Positions 1 to 7,580 of a stretch of 13,051 nucleotides of DNA are shown here, piece after piece (position 1 is the first letter of the stretch; each line of letters starts with the position of its first letter). The stretch is from DASZCR01 sp035942915. Its GTDB lineage: Bacteria > Acidobacteriota > Blastocatellia > Pyrinomonadales > Pyrinomonadaceae. Location: assembly GCA_035942915.1 (NCBI GenBank), contig DASZCR010000197.1:1-13051 (forward strand), in the 5' to 3' direction. The notes under the pieces were generated by a model that made no database searches, had not been told where the DNA came from, and saw only the letters and a program-made list of their open reading frames with translations. The position numbers were made by a program, and so were the translations under genes.

Positions 1-1237
1 CGCGCGCGCCGTGCGGCAGGCGATGACTGAGCGGACGCATCAAGCCTTCGCGCACGAAGCGCGGCAGACGCGCGAAGGCGCGACGGCTGTGCTCGACGCC
101 GTAACGCGTGTAACCGGCAAACAACTCGTCGCCGCCGTCGCCTGAGAGCACCACCTTGACGTGCTCGCGCGCCAGCTTCGAGACCATGTAGGTCGGGATG
201 GCCGAAGAGTCCGCGAACGGCTCATCGAAGTGCCACGCCAGTTCATCGACGACGCGGCAGATGTCTGGCGTGACGACGAACTCGTGATGCTCCGTCCCGA
301 AATGGCGCGCCGCGATGCGCGCGTATTTCAACTCGTCGTAGCTGTCTTCACGAAAGCCGATAGAGAAGGTCTTGACGGGCTGCGAGGTGTGGCGCGCCAT
401 CAGTCCGACGACCGTCGAAGAATCGACGCCGCCTGAGAGAAATGCTCCGAGCGGCACGTCCGCGACGAGACGCAGGCGCACGGCCTCGTCAAGGAGCGCA
501 CGCAACTCCTCGACGTATTCCTCCTCGCGCCGCACCTCCGACACCGGCTCGTAACTGAAATCCCAGTAGCTTTTGACCGCCACCCTCTCATCTTTCAGCG
601 TCAGATGGTGGCCTGCCGGAAGCTTGTGCACGCGGCGGAAGATGCTCAACTCGTCGGGCACGTAGCCGAGCGAGAGATAAGCGTCGAGGGCTTCGAGGTC
701 TATCTCGCGCGTCACCTGCGGATGTTCGAGCAGCGATTTCAACTCCGAGCCGAAGACGAAAGAACCCTCGCGCGTCGTCGTGTAGTAGAGCGGTTTTTTT
801 CCGGCGCGGTCGCGCGCGATAAAGAGCGTCTGCGTGCGCGCGTCGTGGATGGCGAAGGCGAACATGCCGCGCAGGTGTTCGACGCAAGTCCCGCCGAACT
901 CCTCGTAAGCGTGAACGATGGCCTCCGTATCCGAGTGCGTGTGGAACTTGTGACCGCGCGCTTCGAGTTCCTTTTGCAGTTCGCGGTAGTTGTAAATCTC
1001 GCCGTTGAAGACGACGGACGTGCCCTCGTCGCGGCAACCGTGCATCGGCTGGTTGCCGCCCGCGAGGTCGATGATTGAGAGTCGGCGCATGCCGAGCGCG
1101 ACGCGTCCCTCGACGGCCGTGCCCTGGTCGTCCGGCCCGCGATGCGCGATGATGCGGCACATGCGGTCGAGCACCTCCGCGCGCTCTGCGGGCGCGAGCG
1201 CGTCTCTCTGGTCAACAAATCCGGCGATGCCACACAT
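1..1237 (-). CDS. asnB: Asparagine synthase (glutamine-hydrolysing), AsnB type, C-terminus cut by window edge
   Basis: The reading frame begins MCGIAGF and stays open to the left edge, giving 412 visible residues of a family usually about 600-650 long. Cys2 would be the nucleophile of an N-terminal class II glutamine amidotransferase domain (about residues 2-190). Typical markers are RGPDDQG (33-39), RRLSIIDL (51-58), NGEIYNY (78-84) and SDTEAI (102-107). The synthetase domain follows, with the pyrophosphate-binding loop SGGVDSS at 268-274 and a later SGDGGDELFAGYTRYG block. The family moves ammonia from glutamine to an ATP-activated carboxylate. Members in polysaccharide loci, including exosortase-associated ones, probably amidate a sugar acid or precursor rather than make free asparagine. 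It starts 16 nt after the flippase stop, so the two are probably co-transcribed. I see no strong Shine-Dalgarno sequence. The family call is secure; the substrate is not known. Confidence 0.95.
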   Translation of the reverse strand, partial: MCGIAGFVDQRDALAPAERAEVLDRMCRIIAHRGPDDQGTAVEGRVALGMRRLSIIDLAGGNQPMHGCRDEGTSVVFNGEIYNYRELQKELEARGHKFHTHSDTEAIVHAYEEFGGTCVEHLRGMFAFAIHDARTQTLFIARDRAGKKPLYYTTTREGSFVFGSELKSLLEHPQVTREIDLEALDAYLSLGYVPDELSIFRRVHKLPAGHHLTLKDERVAVKSYWDFSYEPVSEVRREEEYVEELRALLDEAVRLRLVADVPLGAFLSGGVDSSTVVGLMARHTSQPVKTFSIGFREDSYDELKYARIAARHFGTEHHEFVVTPDICRVVDELAWHFDEPFADSSAIPTYMVSKLAREHVKVVLSGDGGDELFAGYTRYGVEHSRRAFARLPRFVREGLMRPLSHRLPHGAR

Positions 1238-1253
1238 CTGCTCTGTTTCCCCG

Positions 1254-2798
1254 TTAAGAGAGCGGGTGCGCCGCGCGCACCCCTTCCTGCGTGCGTCTCT
1301 GTAAGCGCACGACGCGGCGACGCAGGCTCGCGCGCTCGTCGTCGTCCGGCACGCCCAACAGCCACACGGCCGCAAGATAAACGACCGCGAAGACGCTGCC
1401 CGTCACGACGAGCACGAAGAGAGGACGCACGCCGCCTTGTACGACCATCGCGCGCGTCACGAAAGCGGCGACGGCGGCCAGCGCCGACGCCAGCGCCAGT
1501 TTGCCTACGTCAATCAGCATCAGCACGTCGCCCGCGCGTATGCCGATGACGCGGCCGAACTTCAGACTCGTCGCTGCGCGCTCGACGAGGTTGATGGCGA
1601 CGACGACCGCGATAGCCCCGACGAGGCCGAAACGCAGGACGCCGAACCAGAGCGCGACGACGAGCAGCGCAAAGAGCACGACGCGCAGCTTGAGCATGAA
1701 ATATTTGTGCTCGGCATAGGCACGAATCACGGCGTCGAACTCAAGAATCGAGAGCGGCAGCAGCGTCAGGTTCACCGCAAAGACAGGCCAACTCGCCGCG
1801 TAAGCCTCCGTGAAGAGCACGGTCAGAAACTCGCGTCCGACAACCATCAGCAGCGCGTAGAGCGGCAGATAGACGGCCGCCAGTTTACGCATCGCGCGCG
1901 CCAGCAAGACGACTATCTCGCGCGTCTCGCCGCGCTTCTGCAACTGGCTGACGCGCGGAATCATCACCGTCCCGACCGACTCTCTGAGGATGCCGACGAG
2001 CGGCAGTTGCGCGACGCCGACCGAGTAGACGGCGAAGGTCGCCGCGTCGAAGCGGTGCGAGACGAAGTAGTTGTGCAAGTCCATCAGCAGCGAGTAGAGC
2101 AGACCGGCCGCGCCGAAGGGCATCGCATAGGCGGCCTGCGCGCGCAGGGTCGCAAGGTCGAAGCCGCGCCAGAAGCCGGGAAAGCGCGTGCGGAGGTAGA
2201 GACAGAGCACCAGAGTTTGCAACGCGCCCTGCGCGAGCGCCGCGTAGATGAGAGCCTCGACCGAGTCGTAGACGAGGGCGGCGGCCAGCATCAGGAGCGT
2301 CTTCGTCAACTGCGCGCCGACGATGAAGAGCGTCGCCAGCCTCATCTCCTGATTGGCGACGGCCACGACTTCGAGGAACGAGGAGAAGAGCCAGAGCAGG
2401 ATGACGAGGCCGACGAGCGGCGCGTAAGAGGCCAGCGCCGGTTCTTTGAAGACGATTGTGAGCAGGTCTGGACGCGCGACGAGCGCCAGACAGGCCGCAC
2501 CGCCCACAGCGCCGCTGAAGAGCAGGATGTTGAAGATGATGCTCCCGCGCCGTCTCTCGTCGTGCTCGCGCGCCAGATAGTAGTAGGCGCTCATCGAGAA
2601 GCCGAGCGGGAGGACGGCGACTGCCGTCGTCACAACGAGGAAGACCTGTTTGAAGAGCCCGTACTCGGTTTGACTGAGACGCCGCGTGAGCAGCACCGGC
2701 AGCGCGAAGGCGAAGGCGAAGGCCAGCGTCTTGGCCGACATCAGCCAGAACGTCCGCGCCGTCAGCGAGCCTTCTTTGTCCCTTGCTTCACTCATCAT
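1254..2798 (-). CDS. Polysaccharide flippase / lipopolysaccharide biosynthesis protein (MOP superfamily, Wzx/RfbX-like)
   Basis: The 514-residue protein is mostly hydrophobic, with about 12-14 predicted membrane segments from residue 17 to 485 and a basic, hydrophilic tail of about 30 residues. The N-terminal pattern TARTFWLMSAKTLAF, then LLTRRLSQTEYGLFKQ, is characteristic of the Wzx/PST branch of the MOP flippases, in which a first helix is followed by a loop ending in 'EYG'. Such proteins move undecaprenyl-linked glycan units from the cytoplasmic to the outer face of the inner membrane. The neighbours (glycosyltransferase, O-antigen ligase, asparagine synthase) agree with this. Two consecutive ATG codons (2798 and 2795) are possible starts, and neither has a clear ribosome-binding site. 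The 108-nt gap before it holds an 8-nt-period repeat and a candidate promoter, so it may have its own transcript. Family confidence is high; the transported glycan is unknown. Confidence 0.9.
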   Translation of the reverse strand: MMSEARDKEGSLTARTFWLMSAKTLAFAFAFALPVLLTRRLSQTEYGLFKQVFLVVTTAVAVLPLGFSMSAYYYLAREHDERRRGSIIFNILLFSGAVGGAACLALVARPDLLTIVFKEPALASYAPLVGLVILLWLFSSFLEVVAVANQEMRLATLFIVGAQLTKTLLMLAAALVYDSVEALIYAALAQGALQTLVLCLYLRTRFPGFWRGFDLATLRAQAAYAMPFGAAGLLYSLLMDLHNYFVSHRFDAATFAVYSVGVAQLPLVGILRESVGTVMIPRVSQLQKRGETREIVVLLARAMRKLAAVYLPLYALLMVVGREFLTVLFTEAYAASWPVFAVNLTLLPLSILEFDAVIRAYAEHKYFMLKLRVVLFALLVVALWFGVLRFGLVGAIAVVVAINLVERAATSLKFGRVIGIRAGDVLMLIDVGKLALASALAAVAAFVTRAMVVQGGVRPLFVLVVTGSVFAVVYLAAVWLLGVPDDDERASLRRRVVRLQRRTQEGVRAAHPLS

Positions 2799-2807
2799 CG
2801 GTACTGA

Positions 2808-2855
2808 TTCATTGTCTCAATGATTCAATGTCTCATCGGGTCATCGGCTCATTTG
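2808..2855. repeat. Degenerate 8-nt-period tandem array between the glycosyltransferase and flippase genes
   Basis: Six consecutive octamers follow the pattern N-TCA-NNNN, with TCA invariant at the same place in each (for example TTCATTGT, CTCAATGA, CTCATCGG). A second, weaker block at 2873-2904, shifted by one base, keeps TCA in three of four octamers. The function is not known; the array lies just upstream of the flippase start. Confidence 0.6.
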
Positions 2856-2857
2856 AT

Positions 2858-2885
2858 TGATTAGTGCAGCGGGTCACCGAATCAA
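2858..2885 (-). promoter_or_regulatory. Candidate promoter for the flippase and asparagine synthase genes
   Basis: On the minus strand TTGATT (2880-2885) and TAATCA (2858-2863) are 16 nt apart, about 60 nt before the flippase start and between the two repeat blocks. The repeat composition makes chance matches more likely. Confidence 0.3.
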
Positions 2886-2906
2886 CAAACCGATGAATCA
2901 ATCGTT

Positions 2907-4097
2907 TCATTTCGTCATCGCGTCGCCGCTTGCGGCCGGTTCGCGTATCGGCTCCCAGCGCGCGTAACGCTCGCCGCGCAGGAACTTGTAGAAGGCGAGG
3001 AGCGAGGCGAGATTGGCGAGCACGAAGTATTGCGGAAGCGCGAGCGGGCGAAAGCGCACGCCGACTCGTTCGAGCAGCCACGAGAGAAGCGCGGCCGCGT
3101 AGAAGCAGACTTGCGCGAAGGCCGCCAGCGCGTAGAAGGCCGAAGTGCGCCAGAGCGCCAGCGAGGCTATCAGGACAAGGAGCAGGAAGAGCGGCGCGAG
3201 GTAGCGCATGACCTTGTGCGAGAGCAACTGGACGGCGTAGAAGCCGCCGCGCAGAGGGTTCAGCAACGCGCGGTGTCGCCAGAGGTCTGTGAAGGTCTGC
3301 GTGATGACGCGGACGCGCATCTTCAACTCTTTGTCGGCGCGCCTGTTGGTCTCCTCCGTGCAGACGGCGTCTGGCTCGTAGACGGCGCGCAGATTCTGCT
3401 CAACCATCTTCGTCGCGATGATGAAGTCGCTGCACGCCTCGTTGTAGAGCGGGACGTAGGCCGCGCGGCGGACGGCGTAGAGACAGCCCGACGCGCCGAT
3501 GAGCGAACAGACGCGGCTCTCGTGCCGCTTCAGAAAAGATTCGTAACCCCAGTAGGAGCGCGCCCCCTTGCCGACGCTCGTCGCCGCCGGGTCAACATAA
3601 ATCAGACGCCCGGCCACGCAGCCGACCGTCTCGTCGGCGAAACTCGGCATCATCACGCGCAGCACGTCCGGCTCGTAGAGAGTCGTCGCATCGGAGAAGA
3701 GAATGATTTCGCCGCGCGCCTGTTCGACGGCCGCGTTCTGCGCGGCGGTCTTGCCGAGACGCTCCTGCTGTCTGTGCAGACGCACTCCGCGCGCCGCATA
3801 GGCACGGGCTATCTCGTCCGTGCGGTCGCTTGAGCAGTCGGAGGCGACGATGATTTCGAGTTTGTCCTTCGGATAATCGAGCGCGAGCGTGTTCTCCAAC
3901 TTCGCGGCGAGGTCGCGCTCCTCGTTGTAGGCCGTGATGACGACGCTCACGGAAGGCGTCCAACCGGCGCGCTTGCGCACAAGGCGCGGACGCAGGCGAC
4001 TGAGCGCGGCGACGAGCAGAGGGTATCCGACGTAGGTGTAGACGAGCGCCGCAGCACCCGTCCAGAAACAGATTTTCGCGGCCGTCTCGAAACCCAT
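2907..4097 (-). CDS. Membrane-bound glycosyltransferase family 2
   Basis: The protein is 396 residues. An N-terminal membrane helix (about 8-34) precedes a GT-A domain (about 48-265) with VVITAYNEE (52-60), ASDCSSDRTDE (85-95), a nucleotide/metal-site motif FSDATT (134-139) in place of a canonical DxD, an acidic pair in NEACSDF (219-225), and a basic stretch ETNRRADKELKMR (249-261) where processive relatives carry the Q/RxxRW region. Two or three further membrane helices lie at about 298-375. The layout matches inner-membrane GT2 enzymes that extend lipid-linked or secreted polysaccharides with nucleotide sugars. I chose ATG at 4097 because AGGTGA lies 7 nt upstream. A TTG at 4103 would add two residues but leaves almost no spacing. 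The ATG is 2 nt past the stop of the preceding ligase gene, suggesting translational coupling. Donor and acceptor sugars cannot be predicted. Confidence 0.92.
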   Translation of the reverse strand: MGFETAAKICFWTGAAALVYTYVGYPLLVAALSRLRPRLVRKRAGWTPSVSVVITAYNEERDLAAKLENTLALDYPKDKLEIIVASDCSSDRTDEIARAYAARGVRLHRQQERLGKTAAQNAAVEQARGEIILFSDATTLYEPDVLRVMMPSFADETVGCVAGRLIYVDPAATSVGKGARSYWGYESFLKRHESRVCSLIGASGCLYAVRRAAYVPLYNEACSDFIIATKMVEQNLRAVYEPDAVCTEETNRRADKELKMRVRVITQTFTDLWRHRALLNPLRGGFYAVQLLSHKVMRYLAPLFLLLVLIASLALWRTSAFYALAAFAQVCFYAAALLSWLLERVGVRFRPLALPQYFVLANLASLLAFYKFLRGERYARWEPIREPAASGDAMTK

Positions 4098-4099
4098 CG

Positions 4100-5668
4100 T
4101 CAAGTCACCTCGCCCGCTTCGCTCAAGGCGTGGAGTCGTCTGAGCCGCTCTTTCTTCTGCGCGCGCGCTTCGCGTTCGCCGTCGTCTGCGTTCGTGCGTT
4201 TACCTGCGGCGACGGCGCGCGCTTCGTAGAGGCGCGAGAAGCAGAAGGCATAGCCGACCAGATAGTAGATGTACCATAGATAAGCGACCGACCCGAAGAA
4301 ACTGCTCACCATGTAGCCGACGACGCTCGCCTGAAAGCAGACAGACAGATAGTAATCGCGCGACCCCTTATGGTCGGCGACCGTCTCGCGTTCAATCCGG
4401 CGCAGACGCCTGAGCGGCGAGAGCACGAACAGCGTGTAGATGAGCATCGCCGCCACACCCATCTCCGCGCCGACCTGCGTGTATGCGTTGTGCGACACCT
4501 GCTCGTGCAGCGAGACGGTATGAAAGTTTCCCATCCCGACGCCGAGCAGAGGATTCTTGATGGTCGTCTCTATCGACCTGATAAGGAGCGCCTGCCGCGC
4601 GCCCGACGAGCCGGTCGTGTCCGTCTGTCCGACAATCGTCGCGAGGCGTCCGGCGTACTCGCCCGGCGCAAGCACCAGAAAGAGCGCGATGACGACGAGC
4701 GTCCCGGCGACGACGGCGATGCGGTTGCGCCTGCCGAGTTTCCACGCCAAGACGAGCGAGGCGGCCGCCATCCCCAGAAAGCCGCCGCGCGAGAACGTCA
4801 CCACCAGCGCCGCCCCCATCAAGAGCGCACCCCCGACGTAGACCAGTTTTTTCAAGATGCCGCGCGTGCTCAACATCAGCCCGAACGCGATGGGAATCAT
4901 CATCGAGAGGTGCAGCGCAAGGTCGTTCGGGTTGCCGAACATGCCGCCGACGATGCCGCCGACACGCGTTCCGCTGACCGTCAGGTTGCCCGCGCGGTAG
5001 TCGTTGATGGCCGCCACACTGACCATCAAACTCGCCGCCAGCACCAGCAGCAACAGCATCTTGAGACGCCGCTCCGTCCGCACCACGTTCACCATCACGA
5101 CGAACATCGAGATGACCTTGAGATATTCGACGAACGCTTCCCACCCCTCGCCCGGATTGATGGCAAAGGGCAGCGAAAGGAGCGCGCAGAGCGTCAGCAG
5201 CAGAACGAGCGTCACCTCGCGCGGGCGCGCGCTCAAATTGCCCTCAAGGGCGAACTGCGACGGAATGAAGACGGCGAGCGTGAAGAGCGCGATGTAGTAG
5301 GCGCCCGAAGAGAGCGGCGAGAGCGCCGGGATGAGTTCGTAAGGCCGGAAGTAGAGAAAGGTCGTGAAGAGAAAGAGACCGGCGTAGCTGACGGCGTGAC
5401 CGCGCTTGAGCAACGACCGGCCTCGCGTCGCGCCCCGCGTGCTAACTGTCTGCGCCGTCTCGTCGGAGTTGCCTGATGAAGAGCTTGCTGAAACGGCGTC
5501 GGAGTGGTGAACGGCATCGTCCGCGCCTTCGTCTGCGGGCGAGGCGGTCGTCGGACGCGTGACAGTCCACGTCGCTTCCTGCTCCTCTTCTTCGTCGCGA
5601 CGCCGCGCCCCGGCGCGTGAGACGCGCGTGACCGGCTCGTACTCGGAAATCGGACGGTTTGAAGACAT
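4100..5668 (-). CDS. O-antigen ligase / polysaccharide polymerase family membrane protein (Wzy_C/WaaL-like), copy 1
   Basis: The protein has 522 residues from the chosen ATG. Residues 1-90 are hydrophilic and acidic/Ser-rich (a DEEEEQE patch and a run of Ser) and are probably cytoplasmic. About ten membrane helices follow (about 92-480), then a charged tail of about 40 residues. Family motifs include GMFGNPNDLALH (242-253), FSRGGFLG (292-299), NPLLGVGMGNF (372-382) and HNAYTQVGAEMG (393-404). The last two lie where the large periplasmic loop and its catalytic His are expected in the Wzy_C family. The family polymerises glycan repeats or transfers a lipid-linked glycan to an acceptor, and sequence alone does not separate the two. 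ATG 5668 has GGAG 8 nt upstream and starts a sensible N-terminus; in-frame ATG 5740 and GTG 5746 are longer alternatives with weaker support. It is the first gene of the downstream polysaccharide block. Confidence 0.9.
   Translation of the reverse strand: MSSNRPISEYEPVTRVSRAGARRRDEEEEQEATWTVTRPTTASPADEGADDAVHHSDAVSASSSSGNSDETAQTVSTRGATRGRSLLKRGHAVSYAGLFLFTTFLYFRPYELIPALSPLSSGAYYIALFTLAVFIPSQFALEGNLSARPREVTLVLLLTLCALLSLPFAINPGEGWEAFVEYLKVISMFVVMVNVVRTERRLKMLLLLVLAASLMVSVAAINDYRAGNLTVSGTRVGGIVGGMFGNPNDLALHLSMMIPIAFGLMLSTRGILKKLVYVGGALLMGAALVVTFSRGGFLGMAAASLVLAWKLGRRNRIAVVAGTLVVIALFLVLAPGEYAGRLATIVGQTDTTGSSGARQALLIRSIETTIKNPLLGVGMGNFHTVSLHEQVSHNAYTQVGAEMGVAAMLIYTLFVLSPLRRLRRIERETVADHKGSRDYYLSVCFQASVVGYMVSSFFGSVAYLWYIYYLVGYAFCFSRLYEARAVAAGKRTNADDGEREARAQKKERLRRLHALSEAGEVT
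4105..4110 (-). promoter_or_regulatory. Ribosome-binding site of the glycosyltransferase gene
   Basis: The minus strand reads AGGTGA 7 nt before the ATG at 4097. It sits inside the last codons of the upstream O-antigen ligase gene. This spacing favours 4097 over the in-frame TTG at 4103. Confidence 0.6.
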
Positions 5669-5676
5669 CGGCGGCA

Positions 5677-5680
5677 CTCC
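5677..5680 (-). promoter_or_regulatory. Ribosome-binding site deciding the start of O-antigen ligase copy 1
   Basis: GGAG on the minus strand lies 8 nt before ATG 5668. It lies inside GCCGGAG (5677-5683), which repeats the core of one arm of the inverted repeat at 5834-5874 and is complementary to the other arm. Confidence 0.5.
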
Positions 5681-5767
5681 GGCCTTCCCCCTCAACCCAT
5701 GATAACCCAACGCGCTTCGTCTTCTTAGCTCCTCCGGCATCTCCACCGCGAAACTTTTGTCTCAGTC

Positions 5768-5788
5768 AGAAAAAGGTTCGCCGTGCGG
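5768..5788. repeat. Intergenic 21-nt direct repeat, copy 1
   Basis: The core AAAAAGGTTCGCCGTGCGG at 5770-5788 matches 7583-7601 at 17 of 19 positions, or 19 of 21 counting the preceding AG. Read on the minus strand it ends in a C-C-T5-C-T tract and lies 100 nt before the ligase start. Function unknown. Confidence 0.6.
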
Positions 5789-5833
5789 ATGCTCAAGGCG
5801 CAGGGAAGATGAGAATCGCGCTCCTGATAAATC

Positions 5834-5874
5834 GGTCGCCGGAGGAACGGGGGGCACTCCCGCCTCCGGCGACC
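5834..5874. repeat. Strong inverted repeat (12-bp perfect stem) in the leader of the downstream block
   Basis: GGTCGCCGGAGG (5834-5845) pairs perfectly with CCTCCGGCGACC (5863-5874). Inside it, CGGG (5848-5851) can pair with CCCG (5859-5862) after a two-A bulge. On the minus strand it is followed by GATTTATC, not a real T-run, so a classical intrinsic terminator for the sigma-like gene is possible but weak. It could instead be a leader structure or a repeat family member. Confidence 0.75.
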
Positions 5875-5960
5875 ATCCCGTCAGCCGCCGTCTCAAACGG
5901 GCGGTGACCGTCGTCATAACTTCGCTAACAAAACTTTCAGTCCGTTCGCACGCACCTCTT

Positions 5961-7349
5961 TTAGACCGCGACCGACTCTTGATGACCGACGAGCACGAGC
6001 GTCCGCACTCTCTCCCTGAGCGCCGTCTCGAAGCGTCGCGCCTCTTCAATCTCGCCGAACGAGAGAGCGCGCAGTTGTTGCTCGATGCGCCGCCGGTAAT
6101 CAGAGACGAGCGAGTCCGAGACGTTCAGGCGCGCGGCCGCTTCGAGTTGCGTGATATGCGTCGGGCTTAGGTAACAATGCCAGAGCACGCCGAGCATGCG
6201 GTCGTACTGCTTCGTCTTGCCGCGCACGGCCTCGTGCAAGCCTTTCAGAAATTGGTCGACAAAACCGGCCGCCTCACGCTCCGACTCGCGTCGCAACAGA
6301 GACTGTTCCGGGTTCTCGCGCGCATCGACAGGCTCGAACTGGCGACTGGAATCGTCGTTGTCGTCGCCGCCGAGAGGGACGAGATAGATGTCCATCACGG
6401 GCAGGCGCGACATGACGAGGCTGCGTAGCGTTCTGACATCGACGGGCGCATCGCAGGCTTCGAGGACGGAGACGATGAGGTCTTCGAGGTCGGAGTTGCT
6501 GATGATGATTTGCGCGTCGCCCGTGCAGCCGACCATGCGCGTATCGCGCTGGCGCACAGGTATCAGATGAACGCGCTGTTCGAGGTCGTGCGACTGGCGG
6601 CGCGGCTTGTCTTCGCGCCATTCGCGCAGGCCGTAGACGCGGTCGACGAGTCTGCGGTGCGGCTCGTCTTCGCCCTCGGCGGCACCGCGTCCGGCGTCGA
6701 AGCGGCGGAAGTTGGCCGAAGACTGAATGATGGTCGAGATGCGGCGCGCGAGGCGATAAGATTCGGGATGGCGTTTTCTCAGTTCGGCTGTCAGCAGGTT
6801 GGTCAGTTCAATCTGGCCGATTTCACATTCGATTTCGGCGTCGGTCATCCCCGCGTCGAGATAATGCTGGAAGCGCGACTTGCTGAGCAGCGTGACGAAG
6901 AGCTCTTGCGTTAAATCGACGTAGGCGCTGCCCCGGTCGCCTTCCTCGACGAGCAGGCCGGCGCTGTGCGAGGCGCGCACGAGCGGATGATTGCTGACGA
7001 GGCGTTGGAGTTCCGTCCACAGACGGCTCACGTCCGAGCGACGCAAAGATTCGACCCACGGACCGCTTGCGCGTGGCGTCCGTTCGTGGGCGTTCGTTGC
7101 CGTGCGCGTCTCTTGAGAGGGGCGCGGTTGTTCTTCGGTGGCGCTTGGCATGGAATTATTCAAGCGATGATTATGATCGGCGGATGTGACGGCCATGTTA
7201 ATAGTAATTGTTGTCACTGAGCAAGGCTGAAGGCGCTCGGTTGGCGTGTCGGGCGGAATGCACTGAGGTTTGATGAGGAGCAAGCTGTTGAGCTTCTCGC
7301 CCCGCTCACCGGCCGGGAGCCTTGGATGCTCAAAGGAGAGAGAGAACAT
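5961..7349 (-). CDS. Sigma-70-like regulator with C-terminal helix-turn-helix, atypical family
   Basis: The protein is 462 residues from ATG 7349. Residues 1-100 are polar and low in hydrophobic content. A helical segment around DLTQELFVTLLSKSRF (145-160) resembles the 'DLxQExF' part of sigma region 2. A central stretch (about 165-330) has no motif I recognise and contains an acidic loop (GGDDNDDSS). Residues 385-427, including THITQLEAAARLNVSDSLVSDYRRR written here only in part (HITQLEAAARLNVSDS), look like a sigma region 4 or LuxR-type helix-turn-helix. It probably acts as an alternative sigma factor or DNA-binding regulator, but it is much longer than an ECF sigma and region 2 is poor. ATG 7349 has GGAG 5 nt upstream. 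ATG 7196 (MAVTSADHN) is a real alternative because an AT-rich stretch precedes it. It is divergent from the zinc-finger gene, a possible partner. Confidence 0.7.
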   Translation of the reverse strand: MFSLSFEHPRLPAGERGEKLNSLLLIKPQCIPPDTPTERLQPCSVTTITINMAVTSADHNHRLNNSMPSATEEQPRPSQETRTATNAHERTPRASGPWVESLRRSDVSRLWTELQRLVSNHPLVRASHSAGLLVEEGDRGSAYVDLTQELFVTLLSKSRFQHYLDAGMTDAEIECEIGQIELTNLLTAELRKRHPESYRLARRISTIIQSSANFRRFDAGRGAAEGEDEPHRRLVDRVYGLREWREDKPRRQSHDLEQRVHLIPVRQRDTRMVGCTGDAQIIISNSDLEDLIVSVLEACDAPVDVRTLRSLVMSRLPVMDIYLVPLGGDDNDDSSRQFEPVDARENPEQSLLRRESEREAAGFVDQFLKGLHEAVRGKTKQYDRMLGVLWHCYLSPTHITQLEAAARLNVSDSLVSDYRRRIEQQLRALSFGEIEEARRFETALRERVRTLVLVGHQESVAV

Positions 7350-7407
7350 CCGTGCTCCGCGAATAGCTCGATTCAGATTGACGACCTTAACGGGAATCCG
7401 CGCCGTC

Positions 7408-7436
7408 TGACCGCGAAGGGGATTTGGGAGCGGTCA
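7408..7436. repeat. Inverted repeat, 7-bp stem
   Basis: TGACCGC (7408-7414) and GCGGTCA (7430-7436) are perfect complements around a 15-nt loop. It lies 59 nt upstream of the sigma-like start at 7349, so it would fall in that gene's 5' leader or could bind a dimeric regulator. Confidence 0.5.
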
Positions 7437-7452
7437 CCGCGTGAAGGGGGTG

Positions 7453-7490
7453 GTCGGCTTCCGCGTCTGCTCACGGCAGGACGCGCCGAC
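7453..7490. repeat. Inverted repeat with compound stem
   Basis: The outer arms are GTCGG (7453-7457) and CCGAC (7486-7490). The inner arms are CGCGTC+TGC (7462-7470) and GCA, one bulged base, then GACGCG (7476-7485), with a 5-nt loop. There is no T-run on either side, so a terminator is unlikely. A leader structure or operator for the sigma-like gene is possible. Confidence 0.5.
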
Positions 7491-7501
7491 TGACAAACGA
7501 G

Positions 7502-7530
7502 ATGTTAGCAGCAAACCGGGAAATGAGCAA
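7502..7530 (-). promoter_or_regulatory. Candidate sigma-70-type promoter for the sigma-like gene
   Basis: On the minus strand TTGCTC (7525-7530) and TAACAT (7502-7507) are separated by 17 nt. Transcription would start near 7495 and place both nearby hairpins in a leader of about 145 nt. The hexamers are imperfect and this is motif matching by eye. Confidence 0.3.
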
Positions 7531-7580
7531 CATCTTTTTACAGATGCAGCAACCCTCTGAAAAATCAATAAGAAAGGAGG

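Larger units (their letters stand above)
5669..5960. other. 292-nt gap between the sigma-like gene and O-antigen ligase copy 1
   Basis: I see no credible gene here. On the minus strand it is the leader of the downstream polysaccharide block. It holds the strong inverted repeat at 5834-5874, one copy of a 21-nt repeat (5768-5788), and two related 15-nt sequences (5670-5684 and 5850-5864). I could not pick a convincing -35/-10 pair. If the longer ligase start at 5740 or 5746 is used, part of this gap is coding. Confidence 0.6.

Noticed and set aside
1437..2807. Long plus-strand open frame opposite the flippase gene
   Set aside because: It encodes an extremely Arg/Glu/Asp/Gln-rich protein with no family motif, and the minus-strand frame has clear membrane helices. 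It is the usual high-GC antisense shadow.
7500..7539. AGATGTT...AACATCT followed by five T, resembling an intrinsic terminator on the plus strand
   Set aside because: The stem is AT-rich with a 22-nt loop, and there is no plus-strand gene upstream to terminate. It also overlaps the minus-strand promoter candidate.
7573..7580. AAAGGAGG, a near-perfect Shine-Dalgarno sequence on the plus strand
   Set aside because: No ATG, GTG or TTG follows within about 5-12 nt, so it does not serve a recognisable gene. It is probably part of an A/G-rich intergenic stretch.
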